Assembly (NCBI GenBank): GCA_022432975.1
Contig: CM039505.1
Coordinates: 53,543,749 to 53,607,748, forward strand
Origin: Begonia masoniana
Lineage: Eukaryota; Streptophyta; Magnoliopsida; Cucurbitales; Begoniaceae
Direction of reading: 5' to 3'
Length of the DNA stretch: 64,000 nt
Position numbers and translations under genes: made by a program. Positions 21,982 to 33,805 of the stretch are shown here, piece after piece; the stretch's first letter is position 1; each line of letters begins with the position of its first letter. The notes under the pieces were generated by a model. That model worked only from the letters and a program-made list of their open reading frames with translations, was not told the DNA's origin and ran no database searches.

Positions 21982-23736
21982 ACTTCCATGACACCATACG
22001 AGATATGGAAAGGTAAAACTCCAAATCTGTACTATTTTCATCCTTTCAGTAGTACGTGCTATGTGTTAAATGACACAGAACACAGGGAAATTTGACTCGA
22101 AGAATGATGAGGCTATCTTTCTCGGACATACAACCAATAGCTGCGCCTATCGAGTCTACAATAAACGGACTCGAACTGTCATTGAATCGGAAAATGTTCA
22201 AGTGAATGATTCCTTAGATACAGTTGATACGCCTAGAGAAGATATATTCCAGAGTTCAAATAATGAAAGTTCTAGTGTCCTCACCAATGTCCCAGATGTT
22301 TTTGCAAGTAGTGTCTCAGGTAATGCCTCTGATACAACTATCACAACTAGTGAAGTGGAAGCGACTACATCAGAGAGCAGGAAACCATCCACTCGTGTCC
22401 TAAAAAATCATCCTGCAAATGAAGTCATTGGAGGTTTAAATGATGTAATCCAAACGAGAGACAAACCGAGAGTAAACTATAGAGATATGATTCATATGGC
22501 ATGTTTCACCTCAACTATTAAGCCTAAAAATGTGAAAAAAGCTCTTCTAGATGAATATTTGATTGAAGCTATGCAAGAAGAACTTAGTCAATTCACTCAA
22601 AATCAAGTTTGAGACTTAGTGTCGTGTTCTCCCAATGTAACGTCATCGGTACCAAGTGGATATACAAGAACAAGAGTGATGAGCATGGAAACATTACACG
22701 CAACAAAGCGCGTTTGTCGCTCAAGGATATTCACAGATTGAAGGCAATTGATTTTGATGAGACATTTGCTCCGGTTGCTCGACTTGAATCCATTCGACTT
22801 TTACTTGCTATTGCTTGTGTAATGCGGTTCAAACTCTATCAATGGATATGAAGAGTGTGTCTTAAATGGCTTTCTAAATGAGGAAGTTATATCACTCAAC
22901 CAAAGGATTGTGAGGACCCTCATCATCCCTAGTATGTCTATCGATTAAAAAAAAGTGCTATATGGGCTTAAACAAGCACCCCGAGCATGGTATGAACGTC
23001 TCACGGTGTATTTATTATCTAAGGGATATGAGCGAGGAGGAGTAATAAAACCATGTTCATCCGCCATGACAAAGGTCAGTTGTTACTTGCTCAATTTATG
23101 TTGATGGAATAATGTTTGGCTCAGTGTCACAGTGATGTGGATGATTTTGTTGCTAAATGACTTGCGAATTTGAGATGAGAATGGTCGGTGAGCTCAATTA
23201 CTTCCTTAGTCTTCAGATTCAGCAAAGAAATGATAGAATTTTCATCTCTCAAACCAAGTATGCCAAAATTTGTTGAAGCGCTTCAAGTTAGATAATGTCA
23301 TTCCAAAGAACACTGATTGGAGTCACATGAAAACTCTCCAAAGATGAAAAAAATGGACTTCTATTGATGCACGACTATATAGAAGTATGATTGGCAGCCT
23401 CTTATATCTAACTGCTAGTCGGACAGATACTTGTTATAGTGTGAGATTATATGCTCGGTTTCAAGCAAATCCTCGAGAGTCTCACCTGGTGTCAGTGAAG
23501 CGAATTCTCAAATATGTTGGCGGGAAATCAACTGACTATGATCTAGTAATATTTCGATTCAAATGTCGATTGGTTTGGTTATTGTGGATGCTAATTGGGC
23601 CGCAAGTTCAGATGATCGGAAGATACGTCAGTGGATGTTTTTATTTGGAAACAATTTAGTGTCAGGTTTAGCAGAAAACAAACTTATTTTCTAGGTCTAC
23701 TGACGAGGCATGAAATATATTGTAGATGGTAGTAGC
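21982..23736 (+). pseudogene. pol: Decayed Ty1/copia pol remnant (host of the left nest)
   Basis: It starts inside integrase (MTPYEIWKGKTPNLYYFHP), continues GKFDSKNDEAIFLGH and YRVYNKRTRTVIESENVQVND (22,070-22,612), then RT with IGTKWIYKNKSDEHGN and [21 protein letters not shown] (22,630-22,840). RT is much mutated; a [17 protein letters not shown] block lies near 22,965 and GMIGSLLYLTASRTDT near 23,385. RNase H is traceable to about 23,736. Stops and shifts are frequent, so it is older than the Sirevirus. It is cut on the left by the Tekay-like LTR and on the right by a solo LTR. A short continuation lies at 25,284-25,437. Confidence 0.82.
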
Positions 23737-25168
23737 TGTGGTAACACCCGAGGATTTTAGGGGTCCCACTTACTAAGGCATTTTCATACATGAGATTGGC
23801 CCGTTTTTGTGAACGAGAAGTTTAATGAGCCCCTATAGCGATAATGAGGATTTCTGGGGTGATGTGAGCAAAAAATTGGAGGAAGAAGAACGTTCGTTGT
23901 GTAATAATGAATAATTGACGAAACTAATAGAAAATAAATGGACGGGCAGAAATGGTAATTTCCAAGCCAAATCATTATAAAACTTCACAACTCTTTCCAC
24001 TCTCCGATTTTTTTTCCCCCCCCCCCATTATGTCATTTCTGTTCATCCAGGAGGGTTCTAGCGATTCCCTTCTCCCTCTCGCGCGATTCAACTTTCGGAG
24101 ACGAAAGACTTCCTTCTAGCGATCGATCTTCACATTCTTCTCCAAAACAACCCTTAGGAAGATTATGCTTAAGCCGTTGTTGTACCATTTGGAGTTCTTA
24201 TTACTCGGGGTGTTAGGGTTTTATCGAAATGAGGTTATGTTTAAAAATGGAGGGGTTTGCGATATTTATTACTATAGTAGAATGTATTGGGCGATTATTG
24301 GCATCGTGGGTAATCTATTGGTGATGTTGGAGATTGAAAGTTCATGATTTAGGCTCGTTTAATTTTGCGTGGGTGTGAAATGTTCTAGGTGTACCCGCTA
24401 AAAAGAGAAGCTCTGCGTGCGAAGGAACCGAGGAAGTCTTCGTGACTTTTTGGTGATTGGCCTACCCCACAAGCGAGTTATTGTTATAAGGATTTGTGAG
24501 TTAAGCTTTAGTGTGGCTGGATGGGTAGATAGGGGGCTTCTAGGGTTTATAGAAGTTCTGCCCTACGCATAGTTACTACTAATTTATGCTTGTTGTCTGT
24601 TTAATGCAGGTTCATGACATGCATCTAGTTTTCAGAAAACGCATGAAAGGATTTTAACATCAAAGTTTTATGAAAAGAAAATGGATAAGAAAGGATATGA
24701 GCATGTAAGCTGGCACGTCTGGAGGGTGGGGTTCCGAACTGGCTGTCGAGAGGAGGAGCGTTTCCCTCGGTAGAGGGAAAGGACTACTAACAGCGAGATG
24801 GCCCTCTTCATTGGGTAAGAGGCCAACCTCCGGGGACACACTTGTTATGAAAAGTAAAAGCGGATGAAACAAGATTGCTGATTTTTAAACTGCCTAACAC
24901 ATCATGCCTTTCATTTACGTAAGATTTCGAGCCTTTAGCTTATGTTTATCTCTATGGTGTACGTGATTTTGCACAGGTAGGATGAGATTCCTAACCTGCG
25001 GTATAAGATTGGTTGAAGAGGTGTAACCGTGGGAGTGCGCAAGCGAGTCAGCGTCAATGACGTGGGAGCCATTAGTAATTTTTTGGGGAAATTTTGGGTT
25101 TATGTCTGGCTGATGGGGGAAAGCATATGAATTGCATATAAACTTCATTTAGGGTGTATATCTGGATA

Positions 25169-25235
<67 letters not shown>

Positions 25236-25283
25236 TGCTTATGTGCTTAAAAATGGCTTCGATGGTTGCCAAGCCTGGCTACA
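23737..25283 (+). repeat. Solo LTR of a Tekay-type gypsy element
   Basis: It begins TGTGGTAACACCCGAGG inside copia RNase H and ends near CTGGCTACA (25,283). No internal region follows; copia sequence resumes. Flanks GTAGC (23,732-23,736) and GTAGT (25,284-25,288) are a probable, slightly mutated target duplication. TATAAAA lies at 23,976-23,982. A 59-base A tract lies near the end. No gene is supported; the short frame near 24,165-24,347 is chance. Confidence 0.65.
25173..25231. repeat. 59-base A homopolymer
   Basis: An uninterrupted A run inside the R/U5 side of the solo LTR, about 50 bp before its end. The long Phe-rich minus-strand frame over it is an artefact of the run. Confidence 0.95.
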
Positions 25284-25437
25284 GTAGTGGTAGCATGCCC
25301 CCGCTTCTTCTTCATTGACTGTTAAGAAAAAGAATTTAGAAACAAGAGGAATTTTCGGGCCCGAACTGCACCTTTAAGGTGACTTGATAAGACGAGTCCC
25401 ACAACTCAAATGAATGCGCGATTTATGGGTTTTTCAG
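25284..25437 (+). pseudogene. Copia RNase H continuation up to the gap
   Basis: After the solo LTR the sequence GGTAGCATGCCCCC reads on from the copia RNase H frame interrupted at 23,736 (the GSCC-type motif). It is very decayed and ends at the N gap. Confidence 0.45.
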
Positions 25438-25537
25438 NNNNNNNNNNNNNNNNNNNNNNNNNNNNNNNNNNNNNNNNNNNNNNNNNNNNNNNNNNNNNNN
25501 NNNNNNNNNNNNNNNNNNNNNNNNNNNNNNNNNNNNN
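25438..25537. other. Assembly gap (100 N)
   Basis: Exactly 100 N, the conventional size for a gap of unknown length. It replaces the outer end of the E1' 3' LTR. Confidence 0.99.
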
Positions 25538-26771
25538 GCAACTAATCAATGAATAAGCTATCGGGTGCTAGGCAACCCTCTAGCAAACTTTTGTGGAAAA
25601 AATAGAAATGCAGAAAAAACACCTAAGCTCAATGATATGCGAATATAAGATGGGATTAATAGTAGAAAATTAAGAGAATAAGAAGAAGAAGATGTTAAGG
25701 ATGAATAGGAAAATGAAATGCACTAAGAATAAGAAAATGACATAAATAAAGTGAGTGTGTGGATATTATGGAGCTGAAATTTAAGGTGGATTTGTGTGCA
25801 AGGTGAAGACAATAAAAAATAAAAGAAATACCCTTGGAGGTTCCTTGAAGCGATCTTACGGGTTATGCTCAAGGATAAACGTTTTCCGGGAGGAAAACGA
25901 CCATTGTAGGCCGGGAATTTTCGTCCTCGATCTAACTCTCAATGGAGAAGGTGAGGGAATGAATAAGAGCTAACCTAGCAACCCAAGCTAGGCTAGCAAT
26001 GGAGGCCAAACTCCTCTTGGTTCAAAAAACTAAGGAAAAATCACCAAGGAATTTGGGAGATTTAGGGAAATAATAGTATATTGATTTGGCAAAAAGTCCT
26101 TTTACAAACACCAATGCTATGCTAAAAATAGAAATTCTTAGGGTGAAGGATTAGGGTTTCCATAAGGATGAATGAATGGTGGCCCTTGGATGAAAAAAAG
26201 GATGGATAGATGGCTAAGATCAAGGCAAACAAACACACATCCAAGGGAGGAGATGAATGCCATGCCTAAATGAATCAATGGAGAGAATCTTGCCACGTCA
26301 TCAATCCATGAGGCCACTATCATTGTACTTGCAAAATCCATACCTTAAAGCTGGGCTCTCCTTTGGGCCAAGGCTTGATTTGAGTCCATTTTGTTGAAGT
26401 AGCTTTCTCCTTTGTGGGCTAAGTCTTCAACCCAGCATCCACCAACATACATCTACTCCTAACCACACAATCTAATGCATGAAATGCAAAATATAAATCC
26501 TTACAATAAAGGCGAATGTATGCCAATGAGTTTAAAAATTAAAATTACAAATTAAGGCCCGGGAAGAAAAATTCTCAGGCTGCAAGGAAGCTCCGAATGA
26601 ATGCTCCAATGAATGACGTGACAAGGCTTCTCCACATCCTCTGATGTCGGCTCCCCAAGTGAAGTCCTGATGTGATCCAAGCCTGCAAAAAGAGACAATT
26701 CATTAGAACATTTATTGAATAAATTTTGTGCCCGAGTTTGTTATCTCGTGACGAGCCTCTGAGGCATGTCA
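25538..26771 (-). repeat. E1' 3' LTR (outer end in gap)
   Basis: The minus strand begins TGACATGCC at 26,771 after a purine tract (CCGGAGGGGA), as in E1. The hairpin CGTTTTCC/GGAAAACG is kept at 25,880-25,899 with a different loop (GGGA instead of TCAC). The end is missing in the gap; by comparison with E1 only about 70 bp of LTR are absent. Confidence 0.75.
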
Positions 26772-26953
26772 TCCCCTCCGGGTGGTTGAGGATTTGACCT
26801 CAAATCCGTTAGCTCAGCCTCCTCTTCATATCCCAATTCTCCAATATAAGGGGATAAATCTTGCACATTGAAGGTGGATGACACCCCATAATCGCCGGTA
26901 ACTCCAACTGTAGCATTGTTATTTATACGTTCCAAGATTTTAAAGGGACTTTC
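26741..26953 (-). pseudogene. pol: E1' integrase C-terminus
   Basis: The minus strand reads SPFKILERINNNA, then GDYGVSSTFNVQDLSPYIGELGYEEEAE, nearly the same as E1. Upstream integrase is displaced beyond the solo LTR at 26,954-29,208. It runs into the 3' LTR at 26,771, as in E1. Confidence 0.8.
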
Positions 26954-29208
26954 TGTAACGCCCGAGTTTTCTGAACCCGGTTCGTTACACAAGACTTGCA
27001 CATGACTCGGAAATTCTGGTTCAAATTTGAAACTTCGCTCGAAAGTCATAATTTGATATTATTATTATTTTTTTTTCTAAAAACCTCAGACATTTAAAAT
27101 CTTGCAGCGGAAATCAATTGAGTAAAAATAGAGTTAAACAAACTATTGTACGATGATGATGAATCAATTGAAATGTTAAGAAATACTCGGTAAAAAAGAA
27201 TAAAGATTTAAATTGCAAAATACTTCAAAAGTTCCAAGAGTCAAACGCATCGCCCGCTGAACAAATCAACAAAAAGGGCTGAAGCAGAAAATAGAAGACA
27301 TCATCCGGTGACAAAACGACAAAATATTCTCTACACCTTCCGATGACGTCAGCCGGATGATCGACGTTATACTGCATCCACCGGTGACTAGACGACAAAA
27401 CACTTCCTACATCTTCCGGTAGATTAACACACGACATCCACCGGTCACTAAACGACAAACACTTCCTACATCTTCCGGTAGATAACACACGACATCCACC
27501 GGTCACTAAACGACAAAAACACTTCCTACATCTTCCGGTGGATTATCACACGACATCCACCGGTCACTAAACGACAAGAGACTCTCTACATCATCCGACG
27601 GGTTTACACACGACATCCACCGGTGAGTAGAATACTCGACATCATCCGGTGACGTCAGCCGGATGATTCGATCCGCCAATGTCTATCAGCGAACAAACAC
27701 CCAACATCCACCAGCGAACCCATTCGCCGATGGTTGAACTCGCAAACTCACTCAAGACATTCGAAAACCCCTGACCCTAAGTAACTCCAGAAAACTCAAC
27801 AGAGAGTAGAACGATATCTTAACTACTCAAATTCCATACAAAAACATCTCTAACTGCGAGAAGGACGAGTTGTACTTCACTAAAACCATTAGAACAGTGT
27901 CAAAAATCCTTACATACTCGAATTCATAAATCGCATTTAAGCCTAACCAAATACTATTATCAGAAAGCTCAAAAAGGAACGTATTCGAAATATTGAAACC
28001 ATTACTGTCATGAAAACTCAACACACAAAAAGTGAAACACTGTCAACTGAACCTTCACACCAACTGACATCAGTTAAACCGCCCCATCAGCTGCCAGATG
28101 GTTTCAAAGATGCACTCCAAAACCAGTCTAGTCCTCAGTAGACTCAGTAAACACACCTGCTATCACTTCTTCACCTACATCACAAAACTCATCTATTAGC
28201 CTAATGCTAAGTAAGTAAAGCAGTATGAAATGAAAACTGAAATTAAATTTCTAAACATGCAATTATACTTTCTCAACTCAGTTGTTCATGCTTCGTTTCT
28301 GTTCAGATCCCCCTGTGAAGTTGGAGTCGGATCAACCCTCCCAAAGTATAAATCCACTGTTCTCATTAAGGGGTGGATTAGTTCCCTTAACAGTAAATCT
28401 GATTCACATGTTCAGATCCCCCTGTGAAATGGACGTTGGATCAATTCTCCCAAAGTATAATATCCACTGTCTCATTAAGGGGTGGATTAGTTCCCTAACA
28501 GTAAAACTGATTCACATAACTGTTTCAATATGTTCAATCCTCCAACCATGCGGACATGCATTCAAATCATTTTGTTATTTTTTAAAACATGATGCATGAA
28601 TACCAACACATTCTAGCAAACAAACCCTAACGTTTTGTGATGTAGGCCCGAAGGCACAAGCAAACTTTACTTACCTGGCTCTCCTGGTGATGTTCGGTTT
28701 CAACTACTCCAAAAGCTCGCTTACCTAAGTTTATGGCAATACATTAATCCAACTCTCACTAGACCTTACAAAAAATCAATAATAAGATTGAGGAAACCGA
28801 TTTGAAACTCTGCTACCCGTGTAATTCCCTTTTATCTCTAAGAACCGAACCTACGCTCAATCTCAGCACCTTCAAAATCCTCACATTGTACTCCCTCGGT
28901 AACTAACCACTATATCTTAAGAAAAATGAGGAAAACTTACCTAAGTTGAAGGAGAATCGGGCGAAGAAAATCGCCTAGAGAGCTCGGCCGCTTGAGCTGA
29001 AAACCCGAAGAGGAAAAATATGAAATTGGTGGCGGCTACAATGCGTTAAGCCCAACCCTCTTTCCTTAAATACGTTATCCACTTTTGAAAATTGTAAATT
29101 TACTCTAGTGCCCTTGCCTAGTCTTTTAATAACCCTACATAAATTATTGATTAATCAGGTGTATACCTTAATAATAAAAGAGCTGGTTCGATAGAACCGG
29201 GTGTTACA
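26954..29208 (-). repeat. Solo LTR of a Tekay-type gypsy element, 2,255 bp
   Basis: In its own sense it starts TGTAACACCCGG (29,208) and ends CTCGGGCGTTACA (26,954). It is flanked by a perfect 5-bp duplication CTTTC (26,949-26,953 and 29,209-29,213) within E1' integrase. No primer site or internal region is left, so it is a solo LTR made by recombination between LTRs. It contains the 60-bp repeats at 27,305-27,670. No coding region. Confidence 0.88.
27305..27670. repeat. About 60-bp tandem repeats with CCGGTSACTARACGACAAA
   Basis: Copies of the CCGGTSAC...ACGACAAA box begin at 27,305, 27,381, 27,441, 27,499 and 27,560, linked by CACTTCCTACATCTTCCGGT and CACACGACATCCA segments. Palindromes ATCATCCGG/CCGGATGAT flank TGACGTCA at 27,641-27,667, and TGACGTCA recurs near 27,344. 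The box at 27,381 shares 18 of 20 bases with the copia LTR (10,580-10,599). Confidence 0.8.
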
Positions 29209-29213
29209 CTTTC

Positions 29214-31504
29214 AGCTCTAGGCAACAATTTGGAGCGTCCTTGGCGGGAAATCGTTCCTTCCTAAGATGTACCCACACCAAATCTCCGACATAAAAATTA
29301 CCTCTTTCCACCCTTTATTAGCAATGTTAGCGTAATTGGCGTTATTTTTCTCAATCGCTTGGCGAACCTTTCATGTAACCTTTTTCATTTGTTCTTTTTT
29401 GCTTGCTCCGAGGGTTTGATTAGGTCCTGGGTTGTGATGGCATAAGTGTCAAGGGTGTGTTTCGATTAACCCATATACTACCCTCAACTGGCGTTGTTGG
29501 GTGGTGGAATGAATGCTTGTGGTTATAATCGAATTCAACTTGGGTATAAATATCTCCCAATTGGTGATATTTTTACCAATGACACTTTCGGAGAAGGGTA
29601 ACCCAAAGTCCTATTGACAACTTTCGTTTGGCCGTCCGTTTAGGAGGAAAGTATGTACTACACAAAGAGTAGTCCCCCAATTTTCTTCCAGACGTCTTCC
29701 AAAAATTGCTCAAGAACTAGTATCCGCGGTCCAACAAAAGATTGAGGCACTCCATGGAGCCTAACCTATCTCCTTTGAATAAAAGAATCGGCTATAGCAC
29801 AGAGTCGTTCGGTTTTATACAGCGATAAAATGTGCCATTTTGATAATCATCAACAACCACTAAAATAGGGTCCTTGTACGTCCCGTCCGTGTAACCCCAA
29901 ACCAAAGCCGTACATAATTTCTCTCACGGATTTGTAGGACTGGTAAGGGAAGGTAAAGTCCTTGGGTAAACTTTGCTTTTGGCCTTTTTGACAAGTAATC
30001 ACCTTCAACATAGTGGTGCACATCCTTCAATCATGTGAGGCCATGAAATTTTTCTTTTGATATTTCTAGAGGTCTTATTCTCCAAAAGGCCCCAGACAAT
30101 CCTCCACTATGAGCTTTCTTTAATGGGCCTTGTCTTAAACTGCAATTAGGAATAACAATTTTCCATTCTTAACAGAACTGCATCGACAAGGTGTATTCCT
30201 CCTTCAGACTTAGTTGACAATCGTGATAAAGGCAATCCAAACTCTTTAATCGGAAGCTATAAGTTTTGATCCATTCAAATCCGAAAAATCAACACGTAAT
30301 TGCCATTAAGAGGATACTCGTCGAGAGAGACATCGGCAACGTATTATCAGATCCCTTTCAATTTAGTTTAATGTAGGGAATCTTCCAAAAATTCCACCTC
30401 TTTGGGCGTGGACGCTTGTTGATTTAGTGTTGGCTCTTAATGTCTTGAGAGATTGATTGTCAAATGATCACAACTCTTTTGAAAGTAGGTAATGTTGCCA
30501 ATGATCTAGAGCTCTAAATCACAGCATAAAACTCCTGTATCATAGGTCGAAATTCAAAGCAGCTTCCTTTATTTCTCATAAATAAGCAGAGGTTTTGCCT
30601 CTTGCATAAAACAGCCCCACTCCCAATACGGAGGCATCAGCCTTGATCTCAAATACAGTATTGAAAATCGGAAGTGCAAACTGTGATTGACAAAGTTTTG
30701 TCTTTGGATCAAGTCGAAGCTACTTGGCAAGCGAATGACCAATAAAGTCACTCCTTCTTGGGGAGATTCGTAATTGAGCGACTAAAGGACGAAGTCTTTA
30801 ATGAACTCCTATAAAAAGAGGCTCCATCCGTGAAAGCTACGGACTTCAGTGATGCTATTAGAGTGGCCACTCCTTGATGGCTTACCTTATCTCGTCGGCC
30901 GCGCTTGTGTCGTGGTGGGGTCGTAGGCCATCCTTCAAATTATAAATCCGGCAAAAAGTAAACCTTTTCTTGTCCAAAGAGCACTTACTCAAATTCCTCA
31001 AATAATTTAGTGCGACGGGAGAGTTTGAAATAACTCCCAGATGGTTGACAGTTGTGAAGATGCCGGGCAACTAGACACCAAGATGTCTCGAAAATAAGAC
31101 ACAAATTTCCCAAGGAGTCCTTAAGACATGAGCTTAAACAGCATGAAGGTGCTCGGGGCTTTGTAATACCAAATGCATAACCATCCACTCAACAATCCGT
31201 ACTGTGTTTTGAAGGCGGTCGTCCATTCATCACCCTCTTTCATCCTATTTGTGATAACCGCTCTTCAAGTCTACTTTGAGAAAATTGATGCTCCCGCTCA
31301 ATTCGTCCAACATATCTTATCAGTCGAGGATAAGGATATCAATTTTAATTGTATTTGGTTGATACCCGACCTATCACACACATGCGCATAGAGCCTCTTT
31401 CTTCTTAGGTCCCAACAAAGTATGTACAGCACACGGCTCATCGACACCCGAATGTTAACCTCTCCCTAATAACTCTTGGACTTGATCTTGTAATTCCTTT
31501 GCTT
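29214..31504 (-). pseudogene. pol: E1' integrase, RNase H and RT, heavily decayed
   Basis: Reverse complement follows E1 from integrase (29,214 to about 30,320; the LPRADGPF-coding segment at the left border) through RNase H (to about 30,790; the ADALS-coding segment near 30,325) and RT (to 31,504, ending in the region that encodes PEEAKELQ). No frame longer than about 100 codons is open. The stretch coding YFDDILVYS in E1 (about 31,090) is mutated. It is interrupted at 31,505 by a plus-strand solo LTR. Confidence 0.7.
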
Positions 31505-33805
31505 CTGTAGCAGGGGGGGGTGGGGCACCGCGTGTTCCATTTAACCAAAATTTAGATTTATTTTTATGAATGACTTTTATATAAAGGGTTGGGGGAGTTA
31601 TTGAGTAGGGTAATAAATGTTCAAGCGCGGCATGATGAATGAAATTTTTTTACATAGTGATAACGTCTTTAAGCAATAGTCCATGTGTGAGTAGCCTGCC
31701 ACGGTTTCATTTCCTTTTTAACCTCTCAGCTCGACGAATCCCCCTATGGCGATTCCCCTCCAACCAATGTGGTTTTGATTCGTTACGTTGCTATTTTTTC
31801 ATTTTCATGTCTAGATAACTGTTGTGGCTTATATGTGCATTTTGAATACAGAGAGTGAGGGATGGATTTGGGGTTAGCGAATGAATCGGTAATGGCGTAA
31901 GACAGAACCCGTTAGAACTATGCTCCGTTGGTGAGGCGGGTTCCTAATGTTTAGAATACTTTAGTATGTGGTGCTTAGGTTTTTATTGAGCCAGCTCTTG
32001 GAAGCTCCTACCACCAGGACCTCGGTGAGCCAGGTAAGGGAAGTATTGTGTGTGCCCTCGGCCTACATCACAAACCTAGGTTATGTATGTTTGGAGTATT
32101 TCTGTATTTTTATGCTCCATAGTGTTTTTGAAAGATATAACGAAAATGAACTTTTCATGCAATCTATGATGGAAGGCAATGGTGATGCATATTGTATATT
32201 GTTTGTTATGTGTTGGGGCCGTTACAGTGATCAACGTACGAGACTAGCCACGGGGGAGCGGCCTTAACTTGTCGGGTGGGGGTCGGGCTTTGGGAGTGTG
32301 ATTTTAAACAATAAGGACATTGTGACATAAAAACTGTCCAACAAGAGCCCATATGGAACTGTCTGATGGGATCAGGAATAGCGATAGAAGGCTTGGAAGC
32401 TGCACCCGACATCCCTTTTTAAATGAATGAAGACATCTTATGTACATACATTGTTAGATGGTCCCACCCCACACACATCAGATACGTCTGATCTTAACAA
32501 CGATTGCAAACGGAGAACTCTCATGGGGATAAATTAAAACTGCATATCAGATTTAAGTTTCAGCATATCATTTCATGATCTTACTACTTACATTAGCTAA
32601 TAATGAGGTTTTGTGATGTAGGTGTTGAGGATACTGCAGTTATTCCCTGCAATATGTACTGACCAATAAGATGGGTTGTGAGGAGCACTTTCCTGTGCGC
32701 GAACTGGTGTAATTTTATGAGTGAGAACGGATTACGATGTCCGTGTTGTGAGCTTGAGTGGACTGGGTTTCATTTGAGTATAGTGAGTGTCTCACAGGAT
32801 GATTTTCATGTGGGGTTTGAAGACATTTCCGGCTTTGCCGGTAATAGATGCGGTTGGATTTAATGTAGCACCAACTGGTTTTTTATCAAGTGTAAATGGT
32901 TTGAAATTTTTGCGAGGAGTGCAAGGAGGGAGTTAAATTCTGTCTGGATGGAGGCGTGTATTTATACCAGATGAGGAGATTGTTCGTTCGCTATCGAATG
33001 ACGTCTATCCCGAGGGTTGAGTGTTTTCTAATAACTATCGGAAATGTCTGCAAGCCCATCGATAATTAGACCGAAATAGGACGGTTAAGCGGAATGGGCG
33101 GGATGATCGGAAGATGGGGGGGGCACCTATCGGCGAAGAAGGCAGCTAGGTCGTGTAAGTTAAGTGTGCTATCGAAGAGGAAGAGAAATTTGCAGTTGTA
33201 GGGGCGAGGCGTGATCACTAACGCATCGGGAAGGTGTAGTGAGGCCCGACTGAGGAGGAGCAGGAACGCAGATACGCAATGCGGGCTGCGGCGTCGAGAG
33301 GGTAGGAAGACTCGGGCGGGGAGTTACCGGTGGATGGAGAAACAGGCAACGGAGGAAGGCAAGCATGGCGGAACCGGCAGCGGACAGCTGCGAGTGTGTA
33401 GGAATACTGGTCCGGGAGGCAGCGGGATATGCTACCAGAGATGGACGGGGGGGGTGGATGGGGCGGGGGGGCGGGGGGGAAATCATCGCAGAGACCGTCT
33501 ATTGGCGGGGTCAAATACGTCGCCGGTTGACGTGAGGAAGCGGCCGATCCGGTGGGAACCCTCGGGGACACGAAAGCCAGGAGTTCAATGGAAACTGCGA
33601 TACATGCCGAGGGACCAGAGTGCGGGGCGCAAGAGGGCCAGGTATGGGACGGAGGGTTTGAGGGCTGGGGCTGTGCCCAGGGTGATGGCGGAAAGGGCCG
33701 CGGCAAGTGTAAAAAAAAAACAAAGACGGGGGAATTGGTAGCAGGTACGGCCCTGGTGGGACAACTCGGGCAAAGAGCACGGGGCGGGCATCGGCGCAGG
33801 CAAGC
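31505..33805 (+). repeat. Solo LTR, same family as 26,954-29,208 but plus strand
   Basis: Compared with the reverse complement of 26,954-29,208, matching blocks appear in order. Examples: GAGCCAGGTAAG near 32,028; GGCCTACATCACAAA near 32,060; TTTTGTGATGTAGGTG near 32,612; CTATCGGCGAA near 33,127; ACCGGTGGATG near 33,326; and an A-rich segment near 33,710. The left end is about TGTAGCAGGGG (31,505). The right end, about 33,805, is followed by RT sequence in continuation of 31,504. It is rough and, from about 33.2 kb on, strongly G-rich. Borders are approximate. Confidence 0.6.

Noticed and set aside
24165..24347. Short frame with hydrophobic residues
   Set aside because: Inside a solo LTR, 60 codons, no motif or support.
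25173..25231. Poly(A) tail of a processed retrogene
   Set aside because: Upstream DNA is an LTR with copia on both sides and shows no gene-derived coding sequence.
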